Assembly (NCBI GenBank): GCA_029204225.1
Contig: CM055101.1
Coordinates: 39,533,627-39,597,626, forward strand
Reading direction: 5' to 3'
DNA length: 64,000 nucleotides
Source: Diphasiastrum complanatum
Taxonomy: Eukaryota; Streptophyta; Lycopodiopsida; Lycopodiales; Lycopodiaceae
This document shows, piece after piece, positions 1-10,555 of the stretch (position 1 is the stretch's first letter; each line of letters starts with the position of its first letter). A model generated the notes under the pieces. The model was not told the origin of the DNA, searched no databases, and was given only the letters and a program-made list of their open reading frames with translations. Made by a program: the position numbers and the translations under genes.

Positions 1-163
1 AAAGTGTTACAGAAATGTTGCAACTTCCAGATCTCCTTGAATCTAGAAAAATGTCAATTTTGGGTGACACAGGCTTGATTCTCGGCCATATAGTGCCAAG
101 ACACGGGATTGCCATAGACCTATCAAAGATCAGGATCATTGTTGATCTACCACCACCGAGAAC
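1..163 (+). pseudogene. Ty3/gypsy reverse transcriptase, C-terminal end (interrupted)
   Basis: The frame reads the end of a gypsy-type reverse transcriptase: the segment LILGHIVPRHGIAIDLSKI followed by the usual proline-rich LPPPRT. In this family that segment precedes the connection to RNase H. The window edge cuts the domain, so the YxDD catalytic site lies outside. At 164 the frame is broken by an inserted LTR element; the same pol resumes at 3642, where the frame reads TIREVYIFMGHANY, the expected continuation. An open frame runs on into the LTR to about 314, but that part is LTR sequence and not gypsy protein. The lineage within Ty3/gypsy was not determined. Confidence 0.85.
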
Positions 164-802
164 TGTGAAGGATTTCAGATCATTCAAGATCCAATCCATG
201 TCCCTGATCTTTGGTTACAATAAAGAGCAAACCAACAATCCTGCCAATGTAGAAAAAATCAGCATCTACATACAAAATGAGATGCAAACTCTAAGAGATA
301 CTAATCAAACATGAACCAGAACATAAAATATGTTTGTTGTCCGTACAATAATAGTACCCTACTATATTTCACACGTGTGGAGCTGAAAATAGCAATAAAA
401 TGAGCATTCTACACACAAGATTGCAAGATAACACCAAGATAGTGTACCAATGAGTAGTAGAACCCAAAGAGAACCATGTATAATGATGAAAGAGAGAGAA
501 GAGAGAATATGTCTCTCCACGAGTTACATCATTTTATAGAGTTTCCAAACCCTATTTGCCACTTGGCTTTCCCTCCAAAATGTAAACCCTACTATTTTTG
601 GGTCTAGATTTAATGTACCCAAAGTTCAAGTTTGAATCTCTCTCAAAACTCGACTACCAACTTTCCCACACTTTCAAAAAGTGTTTACTGAATGTTATTT
701 TAAACTAATATAACTTTAAAAAGTTTATCTCTGTTTTGGCCTCTTATTGACATTTTACCAAAATATGACTAAACTAGACTAAACTAGTTGAAATCTCTCA
801 CA
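164..802 (-). repeat. 3' LTR of the 164-3641 element
   Basis: This direct repeat of 2992-3641 runs from TGTGAAGGATTTCAG to AATCTCTCACA on the plus strand. On the minus strand the LTR begins TGTGAGAG right after the purine tract. It carries the palindrome CACACGTGTG at 370-379. It differs from its partner by scattered substitutions and small indels, so the insertion is not recent. Confidence 0.85.
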
Positions 803-1622
803 CTCCCTCTTCAAACTAGTTTGGCATAGTTTTGACAATAACTTTGATCCAACTTTAGAATGATCTCCATCCTAAGTATAGATTTCCTTCTAAGGTTCTA
901 AAGTATCTTTCGTAATTGATATAGAGAATAGTGTCCAAATTGGATGCTTCACTATCTCTTACATCAATTTTACACATCAAGATATAACTAGAACATGAAG
1001 AACCAAATAGAATGTGAATGAAATGATTCCTCCATGCTTTAAACTTGAACTCTTTGGAAAATTACAGAAACCAAACAATAAATGTGAGTGATGACCATTT
1101 GCTTGCTTGTCTCCTCCAACTTTGTCCTTTCTTGATATGTCTCCGCCATAAAACTCCATGAATAGCCTCCATCTCCATCTTGCCACAAGATATCATCAAA
1201 CCTTGGAAATCCATGAGTAGGTGAGTACATTAATGATGTAAATCCAGCACCACATGACTCCATAAACCAAGTAGGTTGCACTAGTCCTCTTCAAGACTAC
1301 TTGACACAAGAAAATGACCATGAATTCACCAAAAATTGACAATCTCCAAACATTGACATCAAGTAACTCAACACTTGAGAACTTGATCATGGATGAGTGA
1401 TATAATGAACCTCCAATAGCTTCATTTCCATCAGCAAAACTAGCCAAGAATGCTAGTATGACTCCAACAATAAGATATTGCAAGACAATATAACTAGTTT
1501 GTCCATGTCTTGACAATTGACACATCCACATGAAATAGCTCAAACATGAGATAGAACAAGTAAAGTAAACTTGAACAACACTTCTTTTATGCTCCTTTGA
1601 CCTTAGTTGAGTCTTCAATAAG

Positions 1623-2641
1623 CTACAAAAAACATATCCAAACATCTTTTCCAAATAACCTTTCTTTGATGCTCTTGACTAGCTCCAAATTGCCACCTTT
1701 CCTTTTGTGTTGTTGAAGCCCTTTGAGATCAACCTCTTGATCTTCCTTTTGACCATCAAAGTCATTGAACAAAATTTGTTTTCCAGATCCATTACTTTCT
1801 TTTCCAGTATGAAAACCATGAGAACCAATATCCACTTGCATAGCATCATTTACACAAGAAAATTCTCCAAAACATGTGAGTAAAGCAAAGTGAGTCGCTT
1901 CCACTTGCTTACCTTTCTCTTGATCATCAAAGATATCAAAGATATGAATATCTTCAGACCTATACCTCTGGAAATACTCCCTCTCAAACATATGATCTAG
2001 ATCCAACAAGAATTCATCAATGCTTGATCTCGACTTTCCACAAAGGTTAGTGAAAACAATGTCACCAATGTCACCATCATAAATCAAAAGATAGATTCCA
2101 AACTTTCCATCCAACATGAAGTAGAGTAGGTGAAGATGAGTATAAAACCTAATAAATCCAGCCTTCTTGAGTCCATAACAAACCTCAATAAGCTCACCAA
2201 TGAGATCTCCCTTGCCTTGAAGAAATTGCCTCTCGATTTGCTCCATGTAGTCTTCTCCAACCAACCTTTTGCCATCTTGATCATGAGTGATCAATTCACA
2301 ATCATAGAATCCTTTGAGTTGATGAAGAGATGTGAGATCCATGCCTTGGATCTTCCCAAGAACCAATCTTCCATTGCTCTTTCCTTCATAAGACTCCCTC
2401 TTAATGATTGCATCATAAGAAGTAGAAACTTCAAAGACATTAGAAGCCATGAAAAAATTATTAGTACCTTCAACATAAGGATGATTGAAGTAATCTCTTT
2501 TTTCAAACAAGAACTTCTACTCAATGTTTTAGGTAATGAATCATATGATAATGATTCTTCCTCACTAGCATTCACAATGACATCATTCAAAGTACATCCT
2601 AATTTGAACTCTTCACATACTTCTCTCCTTAGTAACTTCAC
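1623..2641 (-). CDS. Unrecognised ORF carried by the non-autonomous element (one frameshift)
   Basis: Two overlapping minus-strand frames look like one protein of roughly 340 residues. The first (2641 down to about 2500) starts MKLLRREVCEEFKLG. The second (about 2510 to 1623) continues from FEKRDYFNHPYVEG. The switch lies at a run of six A on the minus strand near 2497-2505, so a single-base indel or sequencing error could explain it. The product is soluble-looking and charged, rich in Asp, Glu and Lys, with no zinc knuckle, no protease DSG and no polymerase motif that I can see. It sits between the primer-binding site and the purine tract, where gag-pol would be. I do not recognise the family. 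It could be a captured host gene fragment, a highly diverged Gag, or chance open frame. Confidence 0.45.
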
Positions 2642-2979
2642 AAACTAGAGATCCAATCAAAATTAGGGTTTTGACAAAATCACAAAAAATTGAATATCTC
2701 AAATTCTACATGCAATTTCTAGAAACTTGATATATCTTCTTGTAGACTCCAATGAGACCTTCCTAATGCACCAAAAGTCATCTAATTCTAGTAAACCAAG
2801 TAAAATCGGAATTGATCAAGTTATAGCCCTATATCGAGTTTTGACCTACAAAAGAGCAATTCTACACATGCAAAAATGTTGATTTTTGAGTAGAGATCAA
2901 TCTAGCATGCTCTAGCATTGGTAACTCCTCCAAATCCTTGCTAAAGATGGCTGATCCTTTGATAACCTGAAACACAATA

Positions 2980-2991
2980 GCTCTGATACCA
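2980..2991 (-). other. Primer-binding site, initiator-Met tRNA type
   Basis: The plus strand reads gctctgatacca directly before the right LTR. Its complement TGGTATCAGAGC matches the 3' end of plant initiator-Met tRNA, the usual copia primer. This fixes the element's orientation as minus. Confidence 0.9.
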
Positions 2992-3641
2992 TGTGAAGGA
3001 TTTCAGATCATTCAAGATCCAATCCATGTCCCTGATCTTTGGTTACAATAAAGAGCAAACCACCAATCCTGCCAATGTAGAAAAATCAGCATCTACATAC
3101 AAAATGAGATGCAAAATTTAAGAGATACTGATCAACATGAACCAAAACATAAAATATGTTTTCTGTCCGTACAATTACAGTACCCTACTGTATTCACACG
3201 TGTGGAACCGAAAATAGCAATAAATGAGCATTCTACACACAAGATTGCAAGATAACACCAAGATAGTGCACCAATGAGTAGTAGAACCCAAAGAGGACCA
3301 TGTATAATGATGAAATGAGAGAGAGAAGAGAGAATATATGTCTCTCCATGAGTTAAATCCTTTTATAGAGTTTTCAAACCCTATTTGGCCACTTGACTTT
3401 TCCACCAAAATGTAAACCCTACTATTTTTGGGTCTAGATTCAATGTACCCAAAGTTCAAGTTTGAATCTCTCTCAAACTCGACTACCAACTTTCCCACAT
3501 TTTCAAAAAGTGTTTATTGAATGTATTTTAAACTAATATAACTTTAAAAAGTTTATCTCTAAGTCTAAAATGAGTTTTCCTCTTATTGACATTTTACCAA
3601 AATATGACTAAACTAGACTAAACTAGTTTAAATCTCTCACA
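2992..3641 (-). repeat. 5' LTR of the 164-3641 element
   Basis: Partner of 164-802, about 650 bp, starting TGTGAAGGATTTCAG and ending CTCTCACA on the plus strand. CACACGTGTG lies at 3195-3204. In minus orientation this copy would carry the promoter. Confidence 0.85.
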
Positions 3642-5560
3642 TGAACGATCCGCGAAGTCTACATCTTCATGGGTCATGCTAACTATATAAGATCTTCATT
3701 CTTGATTTTGTAGAGTTAGCCTGACCATTTTACAAACTCACAATGGATCCACATTGGAACAAGGAAGCCCTAAAGGTTTTTCCAAAAGCTAAATGATGCA
3801 TTGGTTTCAGCACCAATCTTACGTCCACCCAATTGGTCCATTGAGTTTCATGTGCATACGAACGCATCAAAGTTTGCAGTTGAGCAGTCTTAACCCAGCC
3901 AGGTGAACACAAAAAGGATTTTTCAATCCGATTTGCAAGCCGACAACTCAGTGATATAGAAATGAATTATTCAGCCACAAAGCGAGAAGCACTGGCAATG
4001 ATCTATGTGGTTAAGAAATTTCGGCACTACCTGATGGCCACACATTTTGCTTTTTATACAGACCATCAACCCTTGCTCTATCTCGTTAACAGAACTTGCA
4101 ATACCGGGAGAATCACCAGATGGCTACTTCTATTGTTGGAGTTTGATTTTCGGATAGTAGTTCGCAAGGGAAAACAACACTACATGGCGGATCATGTGTC
4201 GTGAATCAAGGGAAAGGAGGTTGCAATCCAACCCGACGATGAGTTGGTCGATGCTGTCTTATTTTACGTGGACACAGTACCAGAATGGGCTGCCGACATT
4301 GTTGAATATCTAATGCGGGGCCAACCAGACAAATCACTACCAAATGTGGAGCAGCAAAAATTGATCCTGAAGGCTAGACCTTATCAGTTGATTGTCAGCC
4401 AGTTGTATCGAAGAGGACCAACGAGATTCTTCGACGTGTATTCTCCCTCATGAGGCCACCCAGATCATTTCGCTTTTACATGAAGGCATGGGTAGAGGCC
4501 ATTTTGCATCCGACATTATATTTCGTAAGATCCTGCAATCAGGATATTGGTGGCCAACGATTCATAAGGATACAGAGGAATACTTAAGAAAGTGCAATGT
4601 GTGCCAAAGGGAGGGGGGACCAACGAGATTGAACTATGACCTACTGCACCCGGTCTTAGCCCAAGCACCATTCAAAAAGTGAGGATTGGATTGCATTGGT
4701 CCAATTCACCCTGCAGCAAGGAGTTCTCAGGCTTGATACATAGTCGTAGCCATGGACTATCTCACCAAGTGGGTCAAAGCCAAGGTAGTAAGAGTAGCTA
4801 ATGCTAGGACCACTACCAAGTTCCTTTATGAAAATATCATTGTGCACTTTGGATGCCCGGTGGAGCTAGTCAGCGATCGCGGAAGTCATTTAATCAATGA
4901 GACCATCAAGGTCCCGCTGGAGGAATTCTTCATGATCCATAGAACCAGTACGCCTTATTATCATCGTGGTAATGGGCAAGCAGAATCATCCAATAAGATC
5001 TTGTGTAGTGTGCTCACGAAAACAGTTGAAGCTAGCAGATCAGATTGGGACATAAGTTGCATGCTGCTCTGTGGCATTCAGGACAACATATAAGGGAAGC
5101 ATTGATTAAACACCTTTCCAATTGGTATATGGTCAGGATCCTGTGATGCCAGTAGAGTTTTCAGTCCCTTCATTGAGGATTGCCCACAATACAATGCCTT
5201 AATGAATCCAAATCTCTACAACTACGCCACAAAGCTCTGCATAACTCTGTGAAACACGCTTATTAGTTGTGCATGCACTAGCAGCTGAAAAGGAAAGACG
5301 CAAAGCATGGCACGATCACAGGGTTACAAAAGAAGGATCTTCGCTCCGGAGATCTGGTCTTGATGTATAAAACCCAGACAATGAAGGGAAAATTAAAATT
5401 CACAGACTAGGTCCTTATTGGATCAATGAAACTCTTATCATGGAGCCATAAATTTAGAGAAGCTAGATGGGAAACTGTTCGCTACACCCATCAACGTAGC
5501 CGGTTGCACAAGTACTGGCCACCGCAGTTGAGATAGATCTTGATTGGTGGCATGTTACGA
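3642..5560 (+). pseudogene. Ty3/gypsy RNase H-integrase remnant
   Basis: This continues the pol begun at 1-163. In order it holds the RT-RNase H connection (FMGHANY), RNase H (MNYSATKREALAMIY to TDHQPLLYLVNR, 3962-4201), and an integrase HHCC zinc region around 4450-4610 (HEGMGRGHFASD to KCNVCQRE). The integrase core follows at 4690-5090 (MDYLTKWVKAK, LVSDRGSH, GNGQAESS), then a basic C-terminal part near 5290-5500. Frames change several times and stops interrupt the core (for example just after the zinc region and in the linker at 4201), so it cannot make a functional protein. The same family appears at 61703-63007 on the other strand with an open frame. This copy is clearly the more decayed. 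Confidence 0.88.
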
Positions 5561-6241
5561 AAAGCTATTCTGATAGACCATCACCACTATATCTAGGAAG
5601 ATCAAGCCAAATCAAGCTAGATCCATCAAGATTCGGCCAGATCTGGCAAGATCGGAGAAATCCATCATGATCCAAGAGGGATCCAAATCCAGATGGGATC
5701 AAGAAGGAAGCAGATTATTAGATTATGCCAAGAAGTCTCCAAATTTGTAGATCAGAGACCTCGATCTCAGTAACTATGGCAAATTAAGAGCAAAATTCAA
5801 CCAAAACTGATGGGATCTGTTACCAAATATCCATCAGAACTTTCAAAGAACTACCAATAGTCAAATCAAGCATGGATGAAGCTGATTACCAGTTTGCAAA
5901 AGTTAAAAATCAGAGAAGCTCAAGACTTGTTCAAAAAAACACTCTAAAAGAGCACTTTTTCATGATTTTGGGAGATCCCCTGGAGATAGCTCTTGAAACT
6001 TGGACAGTCACTAGATCTGACCCAGATGCATCCATAAAAATCTCTGCAAGAGCTCCTAATGGAGACATCATCATTTTTTAGTGTGTGGCGAGGGTTCCCA
6101 GAAGCTGAATCTTCAGAACCCTTGCAGAGCAACAAGATCATCCTACCAACCCTCGCAAGGTGCCTAAATGGAATCAAAGTGGTGAAATTAGCCTGTCTAC
6201 ATGGTCTGATCTTAAAATCCAATCACAGGAACATGTTTCGT
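5561..6241 (+). repeat. Gypsy 3' non-coding/LTR-like segment, first part
   Basis: The sequence following integrase aligns over most of its length with the minus-strand region 61140-61735 that follows the other gypsy integrase. Shared phrases include caaatcaagctagatccatc, gatgaagctgattaccagttt and the repeated word ctcgcag/ctcgcaa. It is interrupted at 6242 by the 18.5-kb element and resumes at 24791. It is probably U3 of the gypsy 3' LTR. The exact LTR start was not located. Confidence 0.7.
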
Positions 6242-6513
6242 TGTGGGTATTTCCTATACATAAATAAATAAGTGGGTTCCACCACTTAAAGTACTGTTGG
6301 CCAAGCCTTACTTGTGGCCCCGCCATAGTACATTGTACAATTAGAATAATAAAATGTGAGGGAACTGGCATCCTGCGTGTGTAAGCCCAACCCAATGAGC
6401 ACACAAAATGGTTAGGTAGAACTTGAATAAAAGACTTGGGGCCTTAGTTAGAATAAAATAATTAAAAATCCCAAAGTCAAGTTCATAAGGTTCTAAGTTA
6501 AAAGGGGATCTCT

Positions 6514-6540
6514 CAAACTCACATGAATCATGTGAGTTTG
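6514..6540. promoter_or_regulatory. Perfect 11-bp inverted repeat in U3 of the LTR
   Basis: CAAACTCACAT and ATGTGAGTTTG are separated by GAATC. The same hairpin is preserved in the other LTR at 24192-24218. It sits about 105 bp upstream of the TATA box and is a candidate dimeric transcription-factor site. Confidence 0.75.
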
Positions 6541-6645
6541 GCCCTTTTCCTAATGAATCATTAGATTGAAGTTCAATTAGTTTGAAGGGCTAGGATGCCA
6601 TTTTAAATAGGCCAATGAGAGCCAAGATGGCCCTCCCTCCTCAAC

Positions 6646-6697
6646 TATATAAGGAGGGCCATTTTCCATTGTACACATCTTCATCTTTCTCAATAAA
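6646..6697 (+). promoter_or_regulatory. LTR TATA box and downstream AATAAA
   Basis: TATATAAGG at 6646-6654 is followed by AATAAAG about 40 bp later, just before the CT repeat. The same pair occurs in the other LTR, with TATATAA at 24324-24330. This is the expected start of R, so the CT tract and 74-bp units would be in R/U5. Confidence 0.6.
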
Positions 6698-6707
6698 GCT
6701 CTCTCTC

Positions 6708-6758
<51 letters not shown>

Positions 6759-6891
6759 AGGTTGATTGGTGCATAGCTATGGGTAGGTGCTCGAGCCCCT
6801 ATAGCCCCAACCATCCTTGGTGAACTCTCTTCTCCCTTTCTCTCTCTCTCTGTCTACACACACACTCTCTCTCTCTCTCCTCTCTCACTCG

Positions 6892-6923
<32 letters not shown>

Positions 6924-7021
6924 CTCTCGGTCTCTCTCTCTCTCTCTCTCTCCAAGGTTGATTGGTGCTTAGCTATGGGTAGGGCGCTCGAGCCCCTATA
7001 GCCCCAACCATCCTTGGTGAA

Positions 7022-7076
<55 letters not shown>

Positions 7077-7226
7077 CTCTCCTCTCTCTCTCTCTCTCTC
7101 TTCTCTCTCTAAACCCTCTCTCCTCTCTTCCTCTCTCTCATCACTCCTTCCTCTCTATTCTCCCTTCTCTCTCTCTCTTCTCTCTCTCTCATCTCTCTCT
7201 CCTCTCTCTCTCTCTCCCTCTCGTCT

Positions 7227-7258
<32 letters not shown>
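6698..7258 (+). repeat. (CT)n microsatellite with two embedded 74-bp units
   Basis: Long CT runs alternate with two near-identical units at about 6757-6830 and 6952-7025. Each starts ccaaggttgattggtg and ends aaccatccttggtgaact. The two ends of each unit are partly self-complementary (CCAAGG with CCTTGG). The second LTR has the same two-unit arrangement at about 24451-24522 and 24560-24630. Confidence 0.85.
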
Positions 7259-7261
<3 letters not shown>

Positions 7262-7329
7262 GCTATGCAAGGTTTACAACAGGGCGGCTCCTAGTGAACG
7301 GACCCCTATTACTAGCGAGTGGACTACAA

Positions 7330-7347
7330 TTGCGCCGTTGCCGGAGG
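7330..7347 (+). other. Primer-binding site, tRNA-Asp type
   Basis: ttgcgccgttgccggagga lies one base after the LTR end. It matches the complement of the plant tRNA-Asp 3' end (TGGCGCCGTTGCCGGGGA) at nearly all positions. This fixes the plus orientation of the 18.5-kb element. Confidence 0.8.
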
Positions 7348-7589
7348 AGTGCCAACGTTTGCTCACCGCATAGCTGCTTTTCTTTCTCCACTCTTCTCTA
7401 CTTCCTCCCCTCACCTCCTCTTTTTCCCATTCTTCGAAATCTTCCAAGTCCATTACAAAAAACCCAAGCCCTCAAGGGATTAATTTTGTTTTTTAAGATA
7501 TATAGTGTGTCAGATTTTTTCAAATTGCTCAGTGTTTTTTTATTGTCGTAATCTCAGTTTTGATATGGATCAAGCCTCCTTTTTAAAAA

Positions 7590-8835
7590 AAGAACAAAAA
7601 AAAAATCTCTCTCTTTGCTTCCCCTCCCTTCACCACCCCTCTAGATGCTCGCTTCCCTCCCTCGTTTGCTGCTCGCAGGCACCACTCCCCCTCTTGCTCG
7701 CACCTCCTGCTCTCTTCCTCATCTGCCCCCTTCACCTCCCTTCCCATCCCCTCTCTCGCTCCTTCACCAGCTCCCTTCCTCGCCACCACGCGTGCTTGCT
7801 CTCTCCCCACCCTCCTTCATCGCTCTACCTCCTTCCCCTCCTGTCTGCCTCGCTACCTCCCATTACTCCCTCTCTCATTGCTCTGCGATCTCCACTCCCT
7901 CTCCCCTTCTTGCTCCCTCCCTCGCTCCCCCTCCCTGCTCCTCCGCTCCTTCCCCCTTCCCCGCTGCTCATCCCTACTCGCTCCACTCTACTCCTGCTCG
8001 CTACCTTTCCCCTCCGCTGCCCCACCCCTTCATCTCTCGCTCCACCTCGCTACTTGCTCTCGCTTGCCTCCCTACTGCTGTACGCAGCTGCTTCCCCCCT
8101 CTCTTCCGATCACCTCCCTTGCGATCCCCTCTCTCGCTCCTTCCCCTCCTTTCCTTCGCTCCCTTCCCCTCCTTCCCCTGCTCTCCCTGTTGCTCGCCCC
8201 TTCCTTCCACTCCTCTTCCCCCTCTGCTTCCGCTCTCTGCCTGCTTGCTGCCTGCTCACTCCGCCCCCCTTCACCTCCTTCCGATCCCCTCTACTCACCT
8301 CCTTGCTCTCCTTGTTGCTCGCCCCTTCCTTCCCACTCCTCTGCTTCGCCCCCTGTCTGCTTGCTGCCCGCTCACCTGCCCCCTTCACCTCCCTTCCAAT
8401 CCCCTTTGCTCCGCTCCCTGGCCTACAGCTCCAGCCTCCTGCTCCCGGCTCACCTCGCCTGCCGCTCACTCCCTACGTTGCTGCTCGCTGCCTACAACTC
8501 CACTCCCGCCTCTTCCTTGATCCCTCTCCCTTCCCCTCTGCTGCATGCTGCGTCTCTCCCTCACCCCTGCTCGCTCTCTCACTCCCTTCACCTCTCCTCC
8601 GCTCACCTCCATCTCTCCCTGCCCACGTCCCTCCCCTCACCTCCCTGCCCTGCTCCCTTCACCAACTCCCTGCTCGTCCTACTCGCTGCCTGCTGCTCGC
8701 TTCCTCCATAGTCGGCCTGCCTGCCTACCTGCTCCGCTTGCTCTTCTCCTTAGCCTGCCTACCTGCTTGCTCTCTCTCTCTCTCTCTCCTCCGCTCCCCT
8801 CCCTCACCTGCTGCTCACCTCCCTGCTACTCTTGA
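7590..8835 (+). repeat. 1.2-kb C/T-rich low-complexity tract
   Basis: The plus strand is overwhelmingly C and T, built from recurring words such as CTCCCTCC, GCTCGC, CACCTCC and TGCTGC. Stop codons need purines, so long frames stay open in all plus-strand frames (up to about 480 codons) and in the complement. These proteins are low-complexity Ser/Pro/Leu strings and I do not regard them as genes. The tract lies between the primer site and gag of the 18.5-kb element and reads as leader. Confidence 0.85.
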
Positions 8836-9029
8836 TTTTTTCCCTCACTATCGCACTCCAGGAACCCCGCATCCCAAACTGTTGCTCTCCATTCTCCTGC
8901 CTATACCATTCCGTCTCTTTTTTTTTTTTTTGGAGTTGTACTTTTTATTTTTCATTTAAAAAAAAAAAAACCTTAACTTTTGATAATCTAGTTACCTTCA
9001 TTGTTTTTTTTTACTGTAATCTCTTCTTT

Positions 9030-9218
9030 TATAAAACAACAAACTTTTGTAGAGGCCTCTGAAGTTCCATCTTAGTTTCACTAAGACCAGGACACAGAGA
9101 AATCTGAAAGAGTTTGTTGTCAAAAAAAAAAAAAAACCAACAAAACTTTTGTAGAGGCCTCTGAAGTTCAATCTTAGTCTCACTAAAACCAGGACACAGA
9201 GAAATCTGCAAGGGTTTT
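9030..9218 (+). repeat. Direct duplication of about 105 bp with poly(A) spacer
   Basis: The phrase ttttgtagaggcctctgaag through accaggacacagagaaatctg occurs twice, at about 9043-9105 and 9148-9208, separated by a run of 15 A. This is the last sequence of the 18.5-kb element before the nested tandem array. Confidence 0.75.
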
Positions 9219-10464
9219 GTTGTAAAGCTACCTTTACAAGCTTTACTTGCGGCGCCATCGGCGCCAGCTATGTCCCCGGCGCCAGCAGCGCCACTGCTGC
9301 TGCCCGGCGCCAACGGCGCCGGCGCCGCTCCCCGGCGCCACTGTGACCAGAATCCAGCCGGCGCCAAGTTCCTATGGCTGAAAATCTTTGATCGGTTCTA
9401 GCGAAGTCCAGAGAGCTCAGATCGATGTGCAATCACCTCTCACGATCTAGGCATGATTAAAGGAAGCCTGAGGATCAATAAAATCTAGAGAGAGAAAATG
9501 ACTTTCTAGAAAGAGAAAATCCTAGAGAGAGAAAAACGTGCTTTACCAGCTTGGGTAGAGTGCTTGGTATGAGGGGGGGGTGCCGAATCACACCAATACT
9601 ATAGGGGAGTGCGGGTTGCGACTCAGGGCGAGCTCCAACCAAGTCTCAGCCTCCCTTGCTGGAATGTTGTCATGGCTCTCGCCTTGGCATGCTAGCGCCC
9701 CGGAGACTAGGGTCGGTCACACACTTGAAATGTAACCTTCCTCAGATTTATCAATAAAGTGGATTTTCCTCAAACTGACTCTGATTACCTTCTGGGTTTC
9801 AGTGTTCGGTAAAAGCGCCAGTTGTAAGGCCGCTTTCAAAATTTTTAACTTGGCACATAGCTGAGGGTCGTATCCCGGGACGCCAGCGGTATGCCGTCGG
9901 GACCATTCGGTCCGTGGCGCCAGCGGTATGCTGTCGGGATCATTTGGTCCAAGAACTGGTTGTTTCCATATCTGTCGCGGCTTGTGGTTCTGAGTGTTCC
10001 TTGCATGAACGTGAATGGGTTAAGCTCTTGGGGAACGGGCTCTAACCTGTCGGCTGAGTTGGATGGCTTGCTTTGGTGGATGTTACCTGTTTATGGCTGT
10101 CCAGTCTGGCGTGGGCGCCAGGTTGGCTTCCAGCGCTCCGTGACGAAGCTTTCAGTTGGTTAAGTCTGATGTAAGTCAGACCGCTTGCTTGGAATGGATG
10201 TTACTCGTTGGTAACGAAGCTTCGAGTTGGTTAAGTTTGATGTATGTCGGGCGCTTGCTTGGAGGGAAGTCACCCACGTCGGGACCCCCGATCTGGCATG
10301 GCGCCAGGTTGGATCTTAATGTTGGTTTTCGGAACTTTAAGTTGGTTAAGTCGATCGTTGTTGGCGAGTTGGCTGCTTGTATGTCAAGTGGGTTTGGATG
10401 GCAAGAGTTGAAGGCTGGGAAGCTAAGTCGTGGTTCCCGCTCCCTTTGGGATGCCTGCGCTACA
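9219..10464 (+). repeat. LTR 1 of the tandem array
   Basis: 1246 bp from TGTTGTAAAGC to GCGCTACA, two bases before the primer site. Eight GGCGCC hexamers crowd into 9251-9365. Toward the 3' end a degenerate segment of about 70 bp is repeated (around 10140-10270, with the phrase agttggttaagtytgatgta). Confidence 0.85.
9251..9365. promoter_or_regulatory. Cluster of eight GGCGCC palindromes in U3
   Basis: Eight copies of GGCGCC lie within 115 bp near the LTR start. LTR 2 has eight as well, and LTR 3 has five because a segment of about 29 bp is missing. They are CpG-dense in otherwise AT-rich surroundings. A role in transcription-factor binding or methylation is inference. Confidence 0.7.
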
Positions 10465-10466
10465 TG

Positions 10467-10478
10467 TGGTATCAGAGC
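10467..10478 (+). other. Primer-binding site of unit 1, initiator-Met tRNA type
   Basis: TGGTATCAGAGC lies two bases after the LTR end. In unit 2 the equivalent at 14315-14327 has one extra T (TGGTTATCAGAGC), which may be a sequencing indel. Confidence 0.88.
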
Positions 10479-10555
10479 CGACTGGCCGGTCAGCTATGCG
10501 GATCTCACGGAAATGGCCACGGTTTGGGGGTTCATCAAGACAACTGTTGTGCAAG

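Larger units (their letters stand above)
164..3641 (-). mobile_element. Non-autonomous copia-like LTR retrotransposon nested in gypsy pol
   Basis: Two direct repeats of about 640-650 bp bound 2.2 kb of internal DNA. The LTR ends are TG...CA. An initiator-Met tRNA primer site abuts the right LTR and a purine tract (GAAGAGGGAG on the minus strand) abuts the left LTR, so the element reads right to left. The flanks are agaac and tgaac, an imperfect 5-bp (or 4-bp gaac) target duplication, and the gypsy frame rejoins cleanly across the insertion. The interior has no recognisable gag, protease, integrase or RT, only unrecognised frames (see 1623-2641, and a hydrophobic frame at 1196-1654 that may be spurious). 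Mobilisation would need enzymes in trans. The iMet primer and LTR style suggest copia, but this is inference. Confidence 0.85.
6242..7328 (+). repeat. 5' LTR of the 18.5-kb element
   Basis: Direct repeat of 23918-24790, beginning TGTGGGTATTTCC and ending GGACTACA. It contains a perfect 11-bp inverted repeat (6514-6540), a TATA box (TATATAA at 6646-6652), an AATAAA signal near 6690, and then CT microsatellite interrupted by two copies of a 74-bp unit. It is about 215 bp longer than its partner, mostly because of CT expansion. The first base could be 6242 or 6244, because gttgtggg is shared at both copies. Confidence 0.82.

Noticed and set aside
2130..2648. 172-codon plus-strand frame
   Set aside because: Antisense to the unrecognised minus-strand ORF. 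The element's orientation is fixed as minus by the primer site and purine tract.
7505..8959. Open frame of 484 codons plus overlapping long frames on both strands
   Set aside because: The plus strand is nearly free of purines there, so stop codons cannot occur. The translations are low-complexity Ser/Pro/Leu strings without domains.
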